From Nemertoderma westbladi (Eukaryota > Xenacoelomorpha > Nemertodermatida > Nemertodermatidae), in NCBI GenBank assembly GCA_032718475.1, contig JAUCBJ010008892.1, positions 1-40,431 of the forward strand: a stretch of 40,431 nt of DNA, read 5' to 3'. A program made the position numbers and the translations under genes. The notes under the pieces are model-generated. The model did no database searches. It had not been told where the DNA came from and saw only the letters and a program-made list of their open reading frames with translations. Of this stretch, positions 1-9,593 are shown piece by piece. Each line of letters starts with the position of its first letter. The stretch's first letter is position 1.

Positions 1-2
1 AA

Positions 3-845
3 ATCTATTGTGCATATTGTCGGCTTAATAATTTGCACATTTTTGCTGTCTGCCCCCAATTTATGACTCAATGCCATCATTGTCAATTAAAAGGACACGC
101 CAGCTTTGATTGCCCCTTCAACCATGATTTAGAGAGCGTAGATGAAATGATTGTACTACGTTATATCAGAGCTTGGGAAGCGAACGCTGATTTACATTGT
201 GATTCACGCCATCGCTATTATCCTGGACGCGCCTACGAAGGAGTTTATGCGTTCCATCCATATTTGTTTGCCTCCGTCGAGCAGAAATCGCGCCTATCAA
301 GTTATGAACTATTGAAGCGCGTTGGAGAATGTATTTCAACCAAATATGTACGCAAATTCCTCAGGAGCATTAATCCGAGTGACATCAATTCGTATAACTT
401 AATAAACTTTATCCGTCAAGATCCGGCCTATGGAGACTTATTTGTCAACTCACACCCTGAGTTACAGGAAGTATATCGACGGCCTTACGAGTACAGAGCC
501 CGCGAACGCGAGTTGGAAAGAACCATTAAACCAAGGAAGTTTCTAACTGCCTATGGTCCACCCACGGCCCTCGTTCAGACCACTCGTAAAGGACCCGTAA
601 GAGCGGCTGTCTTGAAACGAGCTCTCAAAGCCGTTAGACCCCTCTCCCCCGACGTTGATGTCAATCAACTCGGCACTTCGACTGGCGGATACACCGACCA
701 TAATCCTATACCCTCTGATGCAATCATGTTGCACCCTTCACCCAGGAGTTATAGCCCTCCTTGTAAAGTGGCTCGCCCCAAAGAGAAAAAGACTCTGGCT
801 AGCTTTAAAAAACTGCGTAAACGCCGTCCGCGCATGAAAGACTAA
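3..845 (+). CDS. Partial ORF: tandem zinc-knuckle protein of unknown function (5' end outside window)
   Basis: The reading frame is open from base 3 to the TAA at 843-845, so the true start lies left of the window; the first in-window ATG is at 63. Two zinc-knuckle-like motifs lie at the N-terminal end: CAYC..H....C (C-x2-C-x5-H-x4-C, codons at 9-53) and CHHC..H....C (C-x2-C-x4-H-x4-C, codons at about 72-113). About 230 residues without a recognisable fold follow, and the tail is strongly basic and lysine/arginine rich (KKLRKRRPR). Zinc knuckles of this type bind single-stranded nucleic acid and occur in retroelement Gag proteins and in cellular RNA-binding proteins. An LTR-like stretch follows at about 1123-1437, so this could be a retroelement ORF, but I see no reverse transcriptase or integrase motifs. 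Function unknown; the coding call rests on length, basic composition and the two metal-binding motifs. Confidence 0.6.
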   Translation: MYCAYCRLNNLHIFAVCPQFMTQCHHCQLKGHASFDCPFNHDLESVDEMIVLRYIRAWEANADLHCDSRHRYYPGRAYEGVYAFHPYLFASVEQKSRLSSYELLKRVGECISTKYVRKFLRSINPSDINSYNLINFIRQDPAYGDLFVNSHPELQEVYRRPYEYRARERELERTIKPRKFLTAYGPPTALVQTTRKGPVRAAVLKRALKAVRPLSPDVDVNQLGTSTGGYTDHNPIPSDAIMLHPSPRSYSPPCKVARPKEKKTLASFKKLRKRRPRMKD

Positions 846-1122
846 CTGTTTAGAGTATTTTCGTATTTGAGAAACTGTGATTTTGTATATTTTATAGACT
901 TAAATCCCATTTTCTGGGAGCGGTGTAAAAGCTTTTGTGGGATAACTGATACGTTTGCCTTTGCTGGCCAGTTCCCCCCCAGGCGCTGGAATACTCTAAA
1001 AAGGTTCTCTAACTGTATATATATTCCCCTCGCCCGCAAGGTACCTTTACAGGTGTTTTAACGGACATAAAAATCATTCTGCTATATACGTGTTTTGGCG
1101 GACATGGTAAGGCAAAAAACTT

Positions 1123-1437
1123 GTAATGCACCAACTACCTTTCACAGCTTAGCCGTGATGATTCATATTACGACATCTAACAGCTGGTTGCTGACATGGA
1201 AACAGCCATTGGATGTACGGTTCTTTGTTTGGCTTGAGCCAATCAGAGCGATTTTTCCTGTCGACGTGTAGCTTTTCAGTCGATCATAAGGAGAGTGTTC
1301 AGTCTTACTGTTTTTTCTTGATACTTTGTTGTTATTGCTGTCTAAGCCAGAAACACCGGCCTTTTGGGAAGAACTCTAGTAAACTGCTTGAATTATCGAA
1401 AGTATAAACTGTTACCTCAATAAATCACTAATTAACA
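1123..1437 (+). repeat. LTR-like non-coding stretch (putative)
   Basis: The stretch runs from TGTAATGC to TTAACA, so it begins TG and ends CA as LTRs do. It holds a CCAAT box (AGCCAATCAGAG at about 1239-1250) and an AATAAA polyadenylation signal near 1420. No second copy is visible in the window and no target-site duplication could be confirmed, so this is only a suggestion. The flanking interval from 846 to about 2160 holds no gene I can support. Confidence 0.25.
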
Positions 1438-2160
1438 TGCTCACTTAATTTAATTGCATTAATCATATTGTTTTTACTGTTATTTACTGTCAGTTATTAA
1501 TTGTACCTATTTGTTGATGGAAATATTGCTATTTGGATAATACGGATAAATCACCCAATTCCCAATTTTCTTGATAACACTACAGGTTAGAGAGACCGGC
1601 TATACATAACAATTGCGATTTATATTAATGTGGTGTGTATTGAATCCAATGTTATTTAGCAGACCCTACGTGAGTCAATTACTGCTCTCTTTATGTTTGA
1701 TCAAATATACTGACTGTCGGCAGAATAGTGTGTATGATTGTGATTGGTAACAAAGTATTTCCTAAAGAATACGCTTTATACTTTAATCATAAGCAGTATC
1801 GTTGCGTTTAGTATAAGTCTTAGTTCTGTTTAAATAGATAAAGCGCCACGTCCTAAAGGAACTGTTAATATTTCCCGAAAGCCAATAATATCTGTCAGAG
1901 ATTAATTATTAACGATCTATCGAATAATACATTAGGTATACACTGCAACCTTACACTGTAATAATACAATTCAAGCATCCGAATTCAGTCTCCCGGGTGT
2001 AGATCCATCGGGTGAATGATCGCGCATGGGCTGACTTCGGCTAATGTTTTGCGTATTAGCATAAATTATCGTCGTATGCTAAAGTGGTTTTAATTAACTA
2101 AAAGACATATAAATTTTGGCAGGTTAAACTGCTAAAGGTCTTCAAAAGCGCGAACAAAAC

Positions 2161-2999
2161 CCTTCCACTCTGTTTCCTAAATAAATGTCTGTTCACCACC
2201 ATGGCTGATCTTCCACAGTAAACCCTTCCACTCTGTTTCCTAAATGAATGTCTGTTCACCACCATGGGTGATCTTCCACAGTAAACCCTTCCACTCTGTT
2301 TCCTAAATAAATGTCTGTTCACCACCATGGCAGATCTTCCACAGTAAACCCTTCCACTCTGTTTCCTAAATAAATGTCTGTTCACCACCATGGCTGATCT
2401 TCCACAGTAAACCCTTCCACTCTGTTTCCTAAATGAATGTCTGTTCACCACCATGGGTGATCTTCTACAGTAAACCCTTCCACTCTGTTTCCTAAATAAA
2501 TGTCTGTTCACCACCATGGCTGATCTTCCACAGTAAACCCTTCCACTCTTTTTCCTAAAGGAATGCCTGTTCACCACCATGGCTGATCTTCCACAGTAAA
2601 CCCTTCCACTCTGTTTCCTAAATAAATGTCTGTTCACCACCATGGCTGATCTTCCACAGTAAACCCTTCCACTCTATTTCCTAAAGGAATGCCTGTTCAC
2701 CACCATTGGTGATCTTCCACAGTAAAACCTTCCATTCTGTTTCCTGAAGGAATGTCTGTTCACCACCATGGCTGATCTTCCACAGTAAACCCTTCCACTC
2801 TGTTTCCTAAATGAATGTCTGTTCACCACCATGGGTGATCTTCTACAGTAAACCCTCCAAATCTGTTTCCTAAAAGAATGCCTGTTCACCATGGGTGATC
2901 TTATACAGTCAACCCTTCCACTCTGTTTCCTAAAGGAATGCCTGTTCACCACAATAGGTGATCTTTCACAGTAAATCCTTTAACACTGTTTCCTAAAGG
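2161..2999. repeat. 63-bp satellite, short array (about 13 units)
   Basis: Head-to-tail copies of a 63-base unit that contains CTTCCACTCTGTTTCCTAAA, GTTCACCACCATGG and ATCTTCCACAGTAAACC. Because 63 is a multiple of three, long open frames appear on the minus strand (21-residue repeats), but these are by-products of the repeat. Variants alternate between TAAATAAATGTCTG and TAAAGGAATGCCTG forms. The right-hand end decays at about 2990 and is followed by a tRNA-like sequence. The family is the same as in the large array at 9.6-18.15 kb. Confidence 0.97.
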
Positions 3000-3068
3000 C
3001 CGAAAATCTATGAAAGCCTGTCGGGTTGGTCTAGGTTGCTAAATATTCCTGAACGTTGCTGCTCCGTT

Positions 3069-3145
3069 TGGAATTCGAACTAGGGCCTCTTGGAAGCCCA
3101 GGAATGTACATTCCATATTGATAATATATCGATCGACAAGGTCCC
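3069..3145 (-). repeat. tRNA-derived SINE head bordering the short satellite array
   Basis: Read on the minus strand, the sequence contains TAGTTCGAATTCC, a near-perfect Pol III B box, about 30 bases after the string ACATTCCTGGGCTTCCAAG, an anticodon-arm-like region. The same string order recurs at 18210-18276 beside the second array. The A box here is degraded. This is a tRNA-related repeat and not a functional tRNA, because acceptor-stem pairing is absent. Confidence 0.5.
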
Positions 3146-5851
3146 ACTGCACTGCGCGCTATAGGTTCTGTGGTTTCCTTTATAATCATTCTATGACTAG
3201 AAAGCCAGAAAGCTGGCTTTAAACGAACCTGCCCCTCAAACCAGTACCATAAGTGAGCGAAAATGAAAACACGATAATTGCCATCAACTCAACGATAGAA
3301 ACACCAGCTGCTGGTACTCATGTGGGCCTAGTAAGCTACTACTATTTATTGAATGGATAGCCCAAACTGCAGAGAAGTATATTACTTGCCAAATTGATTA
3401 CTATCTCACTCTAACCCAGACAGTAATCAAACATCAACTGTAAGTTTGTATAATGTATTACCCCACCAGATGAATACCTCTTCCCAGTGACACATCTTCC
3501 CAGAGAGTGCCAAGGTGACAAGTAGTATATTAACCAGTAGAGGGAAGGGAGGCACGTGATAGGGGACTGGAAAGCATCCATTGGGTAGAAGGCCAAAGTA
3601 GAGTAGGAGGTGAAGCAATATTCAGTGTATCAATCATATATTATCTCAGGTTGTTAGATTGTATTATTCAGTTTATTAGTGCAGACCGGTCATAATTATT
3701 GACCGTCATCGACACCATTATACCGGTAACTATATCTGTATTTCTGCTACTTAATCGTGCTATCATCAGATATTTTCTAACATCAAGAGACAACAATAAC
3801 TCTATTGTTTTTCCCCAACGGCCTCGGCCAAAGCTGTTAGCACCATCCCCAAGCAGAACGGTGACGCGTACTTCAATTACCCGGTCGGGATCCCTGATCC
3901 CGTCACAAATCTATAAGGTTACTCACTGCTATGTTAGGTGGGAGGGAGTTGATGATAATGAATGAGGAGGGACACAACTAATACTACGTTTGTCTATATG
4001 GACGGTCTCCTTACAGCCAGCTGGCTGGCTTTTCTAGTTGAATCATATTATTCCGCAACTAAATTTAATTTACTCTTTTAGACGAATTTGTGCGTTTTTT
4101 TGCCGGACTAACAAATTTTGGCGACGTTCTGTTCGAGATTGGCGATATTTGAAAAGATTCTGAAGCTCAAATATGTTGCTCAGATGACTGAATATCTCAA
4201 ATAAAAAAGTTGGTGCCTTAAAATCGGTGAAATTCGACTTTAAATTTTCAAAACCGCTACTTTTCAGTGACCCCGTGATCGAAACGCCACAAAAAATATA
4301 CAGTCTTGTGCGCAACCAAAATTTATGGAGAGTTTGTTATTAAAAGTTTTGCGTACCTGCTTGAGTTTTTGAGATATTGGATGGTTATACATACACACAC
4401 AACCACATCATGTTTTTAAACGGCTCAACTCTTGACAAGAACTACCCTGGCCTATTAATAGGCAGGTTCGTTATAATAAATTTTCATGGCATGGAAAACT
4501 CTTTATACTAAAAGGGAACAGCTAGCAGAGGGCCTATGGAAGATGTAAAAGTCATTTTATAAGTCCGAGACCGATTTATAGACTATTAAATATACGATTA
4601 AATACTTTATGAAAGAATATTAGGACAATTATGTAACTCATTACACAAAGACAAAAGTTAGCGAAGTATAACAAAGAATTCGATTCATTGCCAAGTTATG
4701 GGCTTAGTAGCAATGTGGTGGTCGTTGGTTAAAAGTTTATGATTGACAATAATTAATCATTTATGACTTCATATTGGCATGTCCTTCCTGTAAGAAATCA
4801 GGACATATATTGTATGAAATATGGTTCTGGTCAACCTAATAACTCCAATAATTTATTTTATAAGTACAAGTACAAGTACAATTATTATTTTTATAATAAC
4901 TACCACTATTTGACGCTTTCAATTAATTTAAACGTTTACTTTTTTAATAGGAAGGTTGCAGAGAGTAGAAAAAAGTACGCAGGAAAAAACGAAACATATT
5001 ACATTTGCAATGAAGTAAAATTTGTATAGAATGGGTTGAAGGGAAGGTTGGAGAGTTTGACTGTATCGACCCACCCAAATAAGATGCATTGCTGCCTCCG
5101 TGTCTCTCATGCTCTGCTCTGCATCTCATCGACACAGCAAATTTACAGCAGATAGTCCACCACAAAAATGACAAGGAATGTAGCAAGCGTTTTACATTGA
5201 AAAACATCCCACAATAATTTAAATCGCTCTGTGTCACCGCCTTTTTAAAGAACAAAAATGTTGTCGTTTGAGAGTTTTTTCCAAATTTATTACGGTCCAA
5301 CTTTCGTGCAGTAATTCTTGCAAAATAAAGTTGCTATCAATTTAACGCCGTTGATACATCATATTTGCATCTTTAGCAGTAGTTGATTTCATCAACAACA
5401 CCTGCTCGGATCTGCTAGCTCCTCCTTTCAGGTTTCAATATGGTCATGGGTTGGTGGCATTATCTACATGTAGGCCTAGCTGTGTACTAACATATCGAAA
5501 GGCTGAATATTATACTGTAGATGGATAATTTGGATCGATTTTTGGATAAAAATGTCAAATCGCTATAGTATAGAACATGGAATGAAATGAGCGTCCATTA
5601 GACATGGACACTACTACAGCAGGAGAGACCAAAATGTATGGTATTTGAAATGTTGTGTCATTGCATTAAGACGCTACATAATATTCCGAGACATGGTTTA
5701 TGATGGATGATATACCGTATTAGTTAGAAACGCAAGGTCATCTGAGTAGGTTGAACTCAAATATGGTGTGTAGAAACGGAAGGTGAGCAGGTTGAATTGA
5801 AATAAAGTAAGTAGAAAATCAAGGGAAATAAAGTGGGTGTAATATACGAAA
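3146..5851. other. Intergenic, no gene supported
   Basis: AT-rich sequence with only short, compositionally unconvincing ORFs. Small hairpins occur (for example AAAGCCAGAAAGCTGGCTTT near 3200 and CAGCCAGCTGGCTGG near 4015), together with a short GTACAA repeat near 4865. Nothing here supports a gene. Confidence 0.6.
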
Positions 5852-6106
5852 CTAACAGCATGTTGCTGGGATGACGTCACGTCTACGACGTTTTGGCTCT
5901 CCTTCTTCTTCGACGACGACAGTTGTGGTTTCCGGCCAGAAGACGAAGGTTCCGTAACCCTCATCCGTGTCACAAACACAGACACCGTCTAGGCAGTTAG
6001 AGTTGCCTATGATGTTTGTACATTCAACCTTATTGGCACATTCAGTTCCCAGAGGCGTAGCTGCTGTCCCATCGGCCACGCAGATACAAATAATCAACGT
6101 TAACCA
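5852..6106 (-). CDS. Terminal exon of a small cysteine-rich (EB/EGF-like) secreted-type protein
   Basis: Minus-strand frame ending in TAG at 5852-5854. From the 5' side it encodes a hydrophobic stretch (LTLIICICVADGTA), which resembles the end of a signal peptide, and then a cysteine pattern TEC-x5-C-x8-C-x4-C-x-C followed by DEGYG, typical of EB modules and related EGF-like domains of secreted or extracellular proteins. After that come an acidic VVVEEEGE, a basic RRRR that could be a processing site, and a closing CC. A splice acceptor preceded by a pyrimidine tract (TTTTTATCATTACAG) lies just before 6106 and gives a phase-0 start. An alternative acceptor (GGGACAG, phase 1) lies about 30 bases inside. 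No upstream exon was recognised, so the gene is partial. The family assignment rests on cysteine spacing only. Confidence 0.5.
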   Translation of the reverse strand, partial: WLTLIICICVADGTAATPLGTECANKVECTNIIGNSNCLDGVCVCDTDEGYGTFVFWPETTTVVVEEEGEPKRRRRDVIPATCC

Positions 6107-6201
6107 CTGTAATGATAAAAAGTCTATTTGTGAATCAAAAATGTCAGTTATTGTATTGTATTCATATAATATTTATATATCTGACTCAATTATTTCAGAT
6201 A

Positions 6202-6230
6202 GGGGGGGGGGGGGGGGGGGGGGGGGGGGG
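6202..6230 (+). repeat. Homopolymer: 29 consecutive G
   Basis: An uninterrupted run of 29 guanines, able in principle to form G-quadruplexes. Such runs are also frequent sites of assembly or polymerase slippage, so the exact length is uncertain. Confidence 0.95.
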
Positions 6231-7035
6231 TGGAACCCTCCTCCCCAGGAAAACATCAATGCAAATAGCAGCTGATGATTACGCGAAATAAATATTACTG
6301 TAACCTGTTCTATTGACTTTAGTTTATTGTTTTGGTATGAATAACCTGTATAACAGAAGATGTTGAAGTATATATATATTGAGGTGAATAACAGAGATAT
6401 GAGATTTGCGTCATTAGTTGTAACCCCTCTCTCCAATTTTCGTAATTTCAATTTCAATTTCGTTCGATATTTCGTATATTTTACAACAATTAGGGATATA
6501 TACCGCCGATTATTGAGGATAGTTTACTGTTTGTTTAATCCGGCTATTGGATTGCTGCTCTATAACTCAGACTGGTGTTGGTTCGACTCATCGCACACAT
6601 GTTGCCGCATATTATTAAATACCGCGCGAATAGTTACAATAGTATGAAGATAGGAGGGGCCATAAATAACAGCAGTTACTGAGTTACGTAAAATGCGCAA
6701 AATAGCTTTACTTCACTATTTAAAGGATCATTGGATTTTGGAATGCACATGGGGTGTAATTGCGTTTTAAAATTAAATGATGAAATCCAGACCGATGCCT
6801 CATATCAAACACCGCCAGAATATTTTGGGAAAACGTCCGACTAATAGAGCCATATTAATTATTAATAACACTTAATATATACTTGTATTGAAATTCCGAA
6901 TAATTTTTTAAAATTAAAAAATAGGATTACCCGTTGCGAAGCTAACTACATAAAATAGTTTAGATATAAATATATTTTAAAACTACATTTAGAATTTGTT
7001 AAATAAATTACAGTATCTACATTATTTTTGTTGAC

Positions 7036-8109
7036 ATGAAGACATTTTTTGAAGGATCACATAACACCGAAGGATTGGTAGTAGGGAATAAAACCCGCGA
7101 TAATAAACGACTACGATTGGTTGATAAGAACGGACACACCAACATCACCGAGCATCATGTCCCACACCGGGGAAGTCGATATCTAAACGATTTCTTCACC
7201 ACCATCGTCGATACCAGTTGGAGGATCTTGCTGACGGCTTTCGCGACCGCTTTCCTATCCAGTTGGTTGATGTTCGGGACGATGTGGTGGCTTATCGCGG
7301 TGCTACACAACGATACTTCCGATAACGTTGACGCACCTTGCGTTGACAACGTCCACACCTTCTTAGGTGCTTTCCTCTTTAGTTTAGAGACTCAAACCAC
7401 TATCGGATACGGAAGTCGTGGAATTACAGAAGAGTGTCCAGAGGCAACTGCCTTACTCCTGCTGCAGAGCATCTTGAGTTACGTGATTAAAGGTCTTGCG
7501 GTCGCGTGTGTTTGCGCGAAGATCTCATGCAGCAAACAACGCTGTCAGACTCTCGTATTCAGTAAGAACGCTTGCATTGCCCATCGAGATGGACGGCTTT
7601 GTCTGATGCTCAGGGTCGGAGACATCGGAGAGACACCTCTAACGGAAGCGCACGTCAGGTGTTACTTTGTTACGGATAAGATGACAGATGAAGGGGAAGT
7701 GATACCGCTCTGTTACCAGGACATGGCTGTTGGGTTCAGCAGCGGTGCTGATCGTGTCGTTCTTGCAGTACCTGAGACCGTGGTTCATACCATAACCGCT
7801 GATAGTCCGCTGTATAAAATGTCCCACAAAGAAATACAAATGGAAGATTTCGAGATAATTTTTATTTTGGAAGGGACAGTTGAGAGCACAGGAAATGGGC
7901 TGCAAACGCGGACCAGTTATCTACCAGATGAGATCCTGTGGGGATGTCGTTTTGAGGCGATGAGTAAACCGCGGGGTCATTTAGTTGATTTCTCGGAATT
8001 CGATTCGGTCTACCATGTGGACACCCCGGAATGGAGTAGCGAACGTCACGAGCAACTCACCGGACATATTTCCCTGGCGCTGGATGCTGGAAGAAGTTGG
8101 ATTGGGTAA
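7036..8109 (+). CDS. Inward-rectifier potassium channel (Kir family), 357 aa, intronless
   Basis: A pore subunit that would form tetrameric K+ channels in the plasma membrane. Domains in order: N-terminal cytoplasmic segment with RLVDKNGHTNI; slide helix (RYLNDFFTTIVD, about 48-59); M1 (about 62-88, ending MFGTMWWLIAVLH); turret; pore helix and filter TTIGYG (about 121-126) between two conserved Kir cysteines (about 102 and 134); M2 (about 138-163); cytoplasmic domain with TLVFSKNA, RDGRLCLMLRVGD, EAHVR, DFEIIFILEG, SYLPDEILWG and a VDFSEFDSVY-type motif. Length is close to the family norm with a short C-terminus, and the coding region is uninterrupted. Odd residues: the rectification-controller position in M2 (Asp or Asn in characterised Kirs) reads Lys (SYVIKGLAV), the Gly four residues before it is Ser, and the PIP2-binding cluster after M2 reads CSKQR where PKKR is usual. 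It lies between two arrays of the same satellite. Subfamily not assigned. Confidence 0.95.
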   Translation: MKTFFEGSHNTEGLVVGNKTRDNKRLRLVDKNGHTNITEHHVPHRGSRYLNDFFTTIVDTSWRILLTAFATAFLSSWLMFGTMWWLIAVLHNDTSDNVDAPCVDNVHTFLGAFLFSLETQTTIGYGSRGITEECPEATALLLLQSILSYVIKGLAVACVCAKISCSKQRCQTLVFSKNACIAHRDGRLCLMLRVGDIGETPLTEAHVRCYFVTDKMTDEGEVIPLCYQDMAVGFSSGADRVVLAVPETVVHTITADSPLYKMSHKEIQMEDFEIIFILEGTVESTGNGLQTRTSYLPDEILWGCRFEAMSKPRGHLVDFSEFDSVYHVDTPEWSSERHEQLTGHISLALDAGRSWIG

Positions 8110-9593
8110 TGCTATCCAGGCTTTACAAAGCAACGTTATTTACGACAATAACTTGTTTGTGAAATTTGGTTGCCGAATTTCTTAAATTATTTTTATTTAT
8201 TACGGAATTTATTACTGAGCTCTAAGGCCTTCGTCTAATGTGTAGCAAAAGTTGGTGGGCCACCACCATGAACAGGTTCGCTATCATACCATGACTACCC
8301 TCCCCAAATACCATCGTGTAGTGTAAGTAACAAGGCATAATTATTGCCTACCGACTGTTATCGCTGAGACAAAAATTATTGCTGTACACAGAGACATTTG
8401 GAAAACGGCACGTTGGACCTAAAATGTTCCAACTATGTTTCAATTTTCTTTCAAATAACAGAGACATATTATAGGTACTCCGCGCGCGAATAATCTCTCT
8501 CATCACAACCATTTATGGTAATAAATTTTAGTTAATAATTTTACAATATTAATTTGTTTAGCCTATAATTTTTTACTATCATAAATTTGTTAAAAATAAC
8601 ACTTGTTTTTTCAAAATTGGACCCCATTATTTTTACTTAAAATATTTTTTTACTGATATTTCTTATCGCCGCATAAATTCGGTAAATAACGCTTCAAAAT
8701 GCCTCATAAAACTCCTTAATAGCATTACAGCACCTATTAATTATCGTAGGCCTATTATCTGTTTGTATTCATCGCTATATTGTATGTTAGTGATGTAATT
8801 TAATATAATAATAATTTCTTAAGGAAATAATCACCTGAATTAAGATCGTTGCTTTTTCAGTTGCCATGTAGTTTACGTACCAAACAAGATTGGCCAATAA
8901 ACTATTGTGTTTTTTAGATAAATAATATAATAGGCCTAAGAATAAGAATTCTTTGTCAAAACGACCGATTTCGTTTTCTTTAAGATAAAACCACAAACAT
9001 ACTTTAATTTGATCTGCTAGCTACCATTTGCTATCGTAGAATTACCATTTTTTTTACATCAAATTTCAACATTACAATTAATACTACAGTACAGTAGAAA
9101 CCATTACAATTAATACTACAGTACAGTAGAAACTATTACAATACTTAGGTACCGTACAAGTACCGAGCTCTAACAACCCTAACGATTTTGAGAAAAATAT
9201 GCGAACTGAAATATTCCAGACTTACGCGTACACATTATGAGCACAGATTAAATTCAGCGGAACAAATAAATTGTATTTATGTGAATTATACTGTTGATAA
9301 CACACATGTTGTGGAGTGCATTCTGTATAGGGAATACTTAATATCTATAATAAACTTAACTCCCATCTCTATAATCACAGGAATCACCTAGCAACATCTT
9401 ATTAATAATGTAAAACCAATATTTATACCCATCACACCAATCCATGCACAAGTTATTATTAGTTGTTGCTGATGTGTCCCACCTGCTAATATATTGGCCC
9501 TTTGTAGCGATCTGTTTATAATGATTACATAGAACCAATTACTTTCGTACAAGTAAATGATTGAGGGAATCTTTTAGGCTCATTACGTCAAGG
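8110..9593. other. AT-rich intergenic; 32-bp direct duplication at 9070-9133
   Basis: No gene is supported. A 32-base sequence (CATTACAATTAATACTACAG...) is tandemly duplicated at 9070-9101 and 9102-9133 with almost no divergence. The rest is AT-rich spacer with short chance ORFs. Confidence 0.6.

Noticed and set aside
2098-2952. Minus-strand ORFs with 21-residue repeats (MVVNRHSFRKQSGRVYCGRSP type) as a repeat protein
   Set aside because: The ORFs exist only because the unit is 63 bp; in the large array, 62-bp units break the frame constantly and the peptide shifts frame, so there is no selection for coding.
3699-3965. 88-codon plus-strand ORF with a hydrophobic start, as a possible secreted protein
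   Set aside because: The start segment could pass for a signal peptide, but the remainder has no recognisable pattern and there is no supporting context.
4070-4315. Minus-strand 81-codon ORF as a small gene
   Set aside because: No domain, signal or conserved neighbour; length is within chance expectation for this composition.
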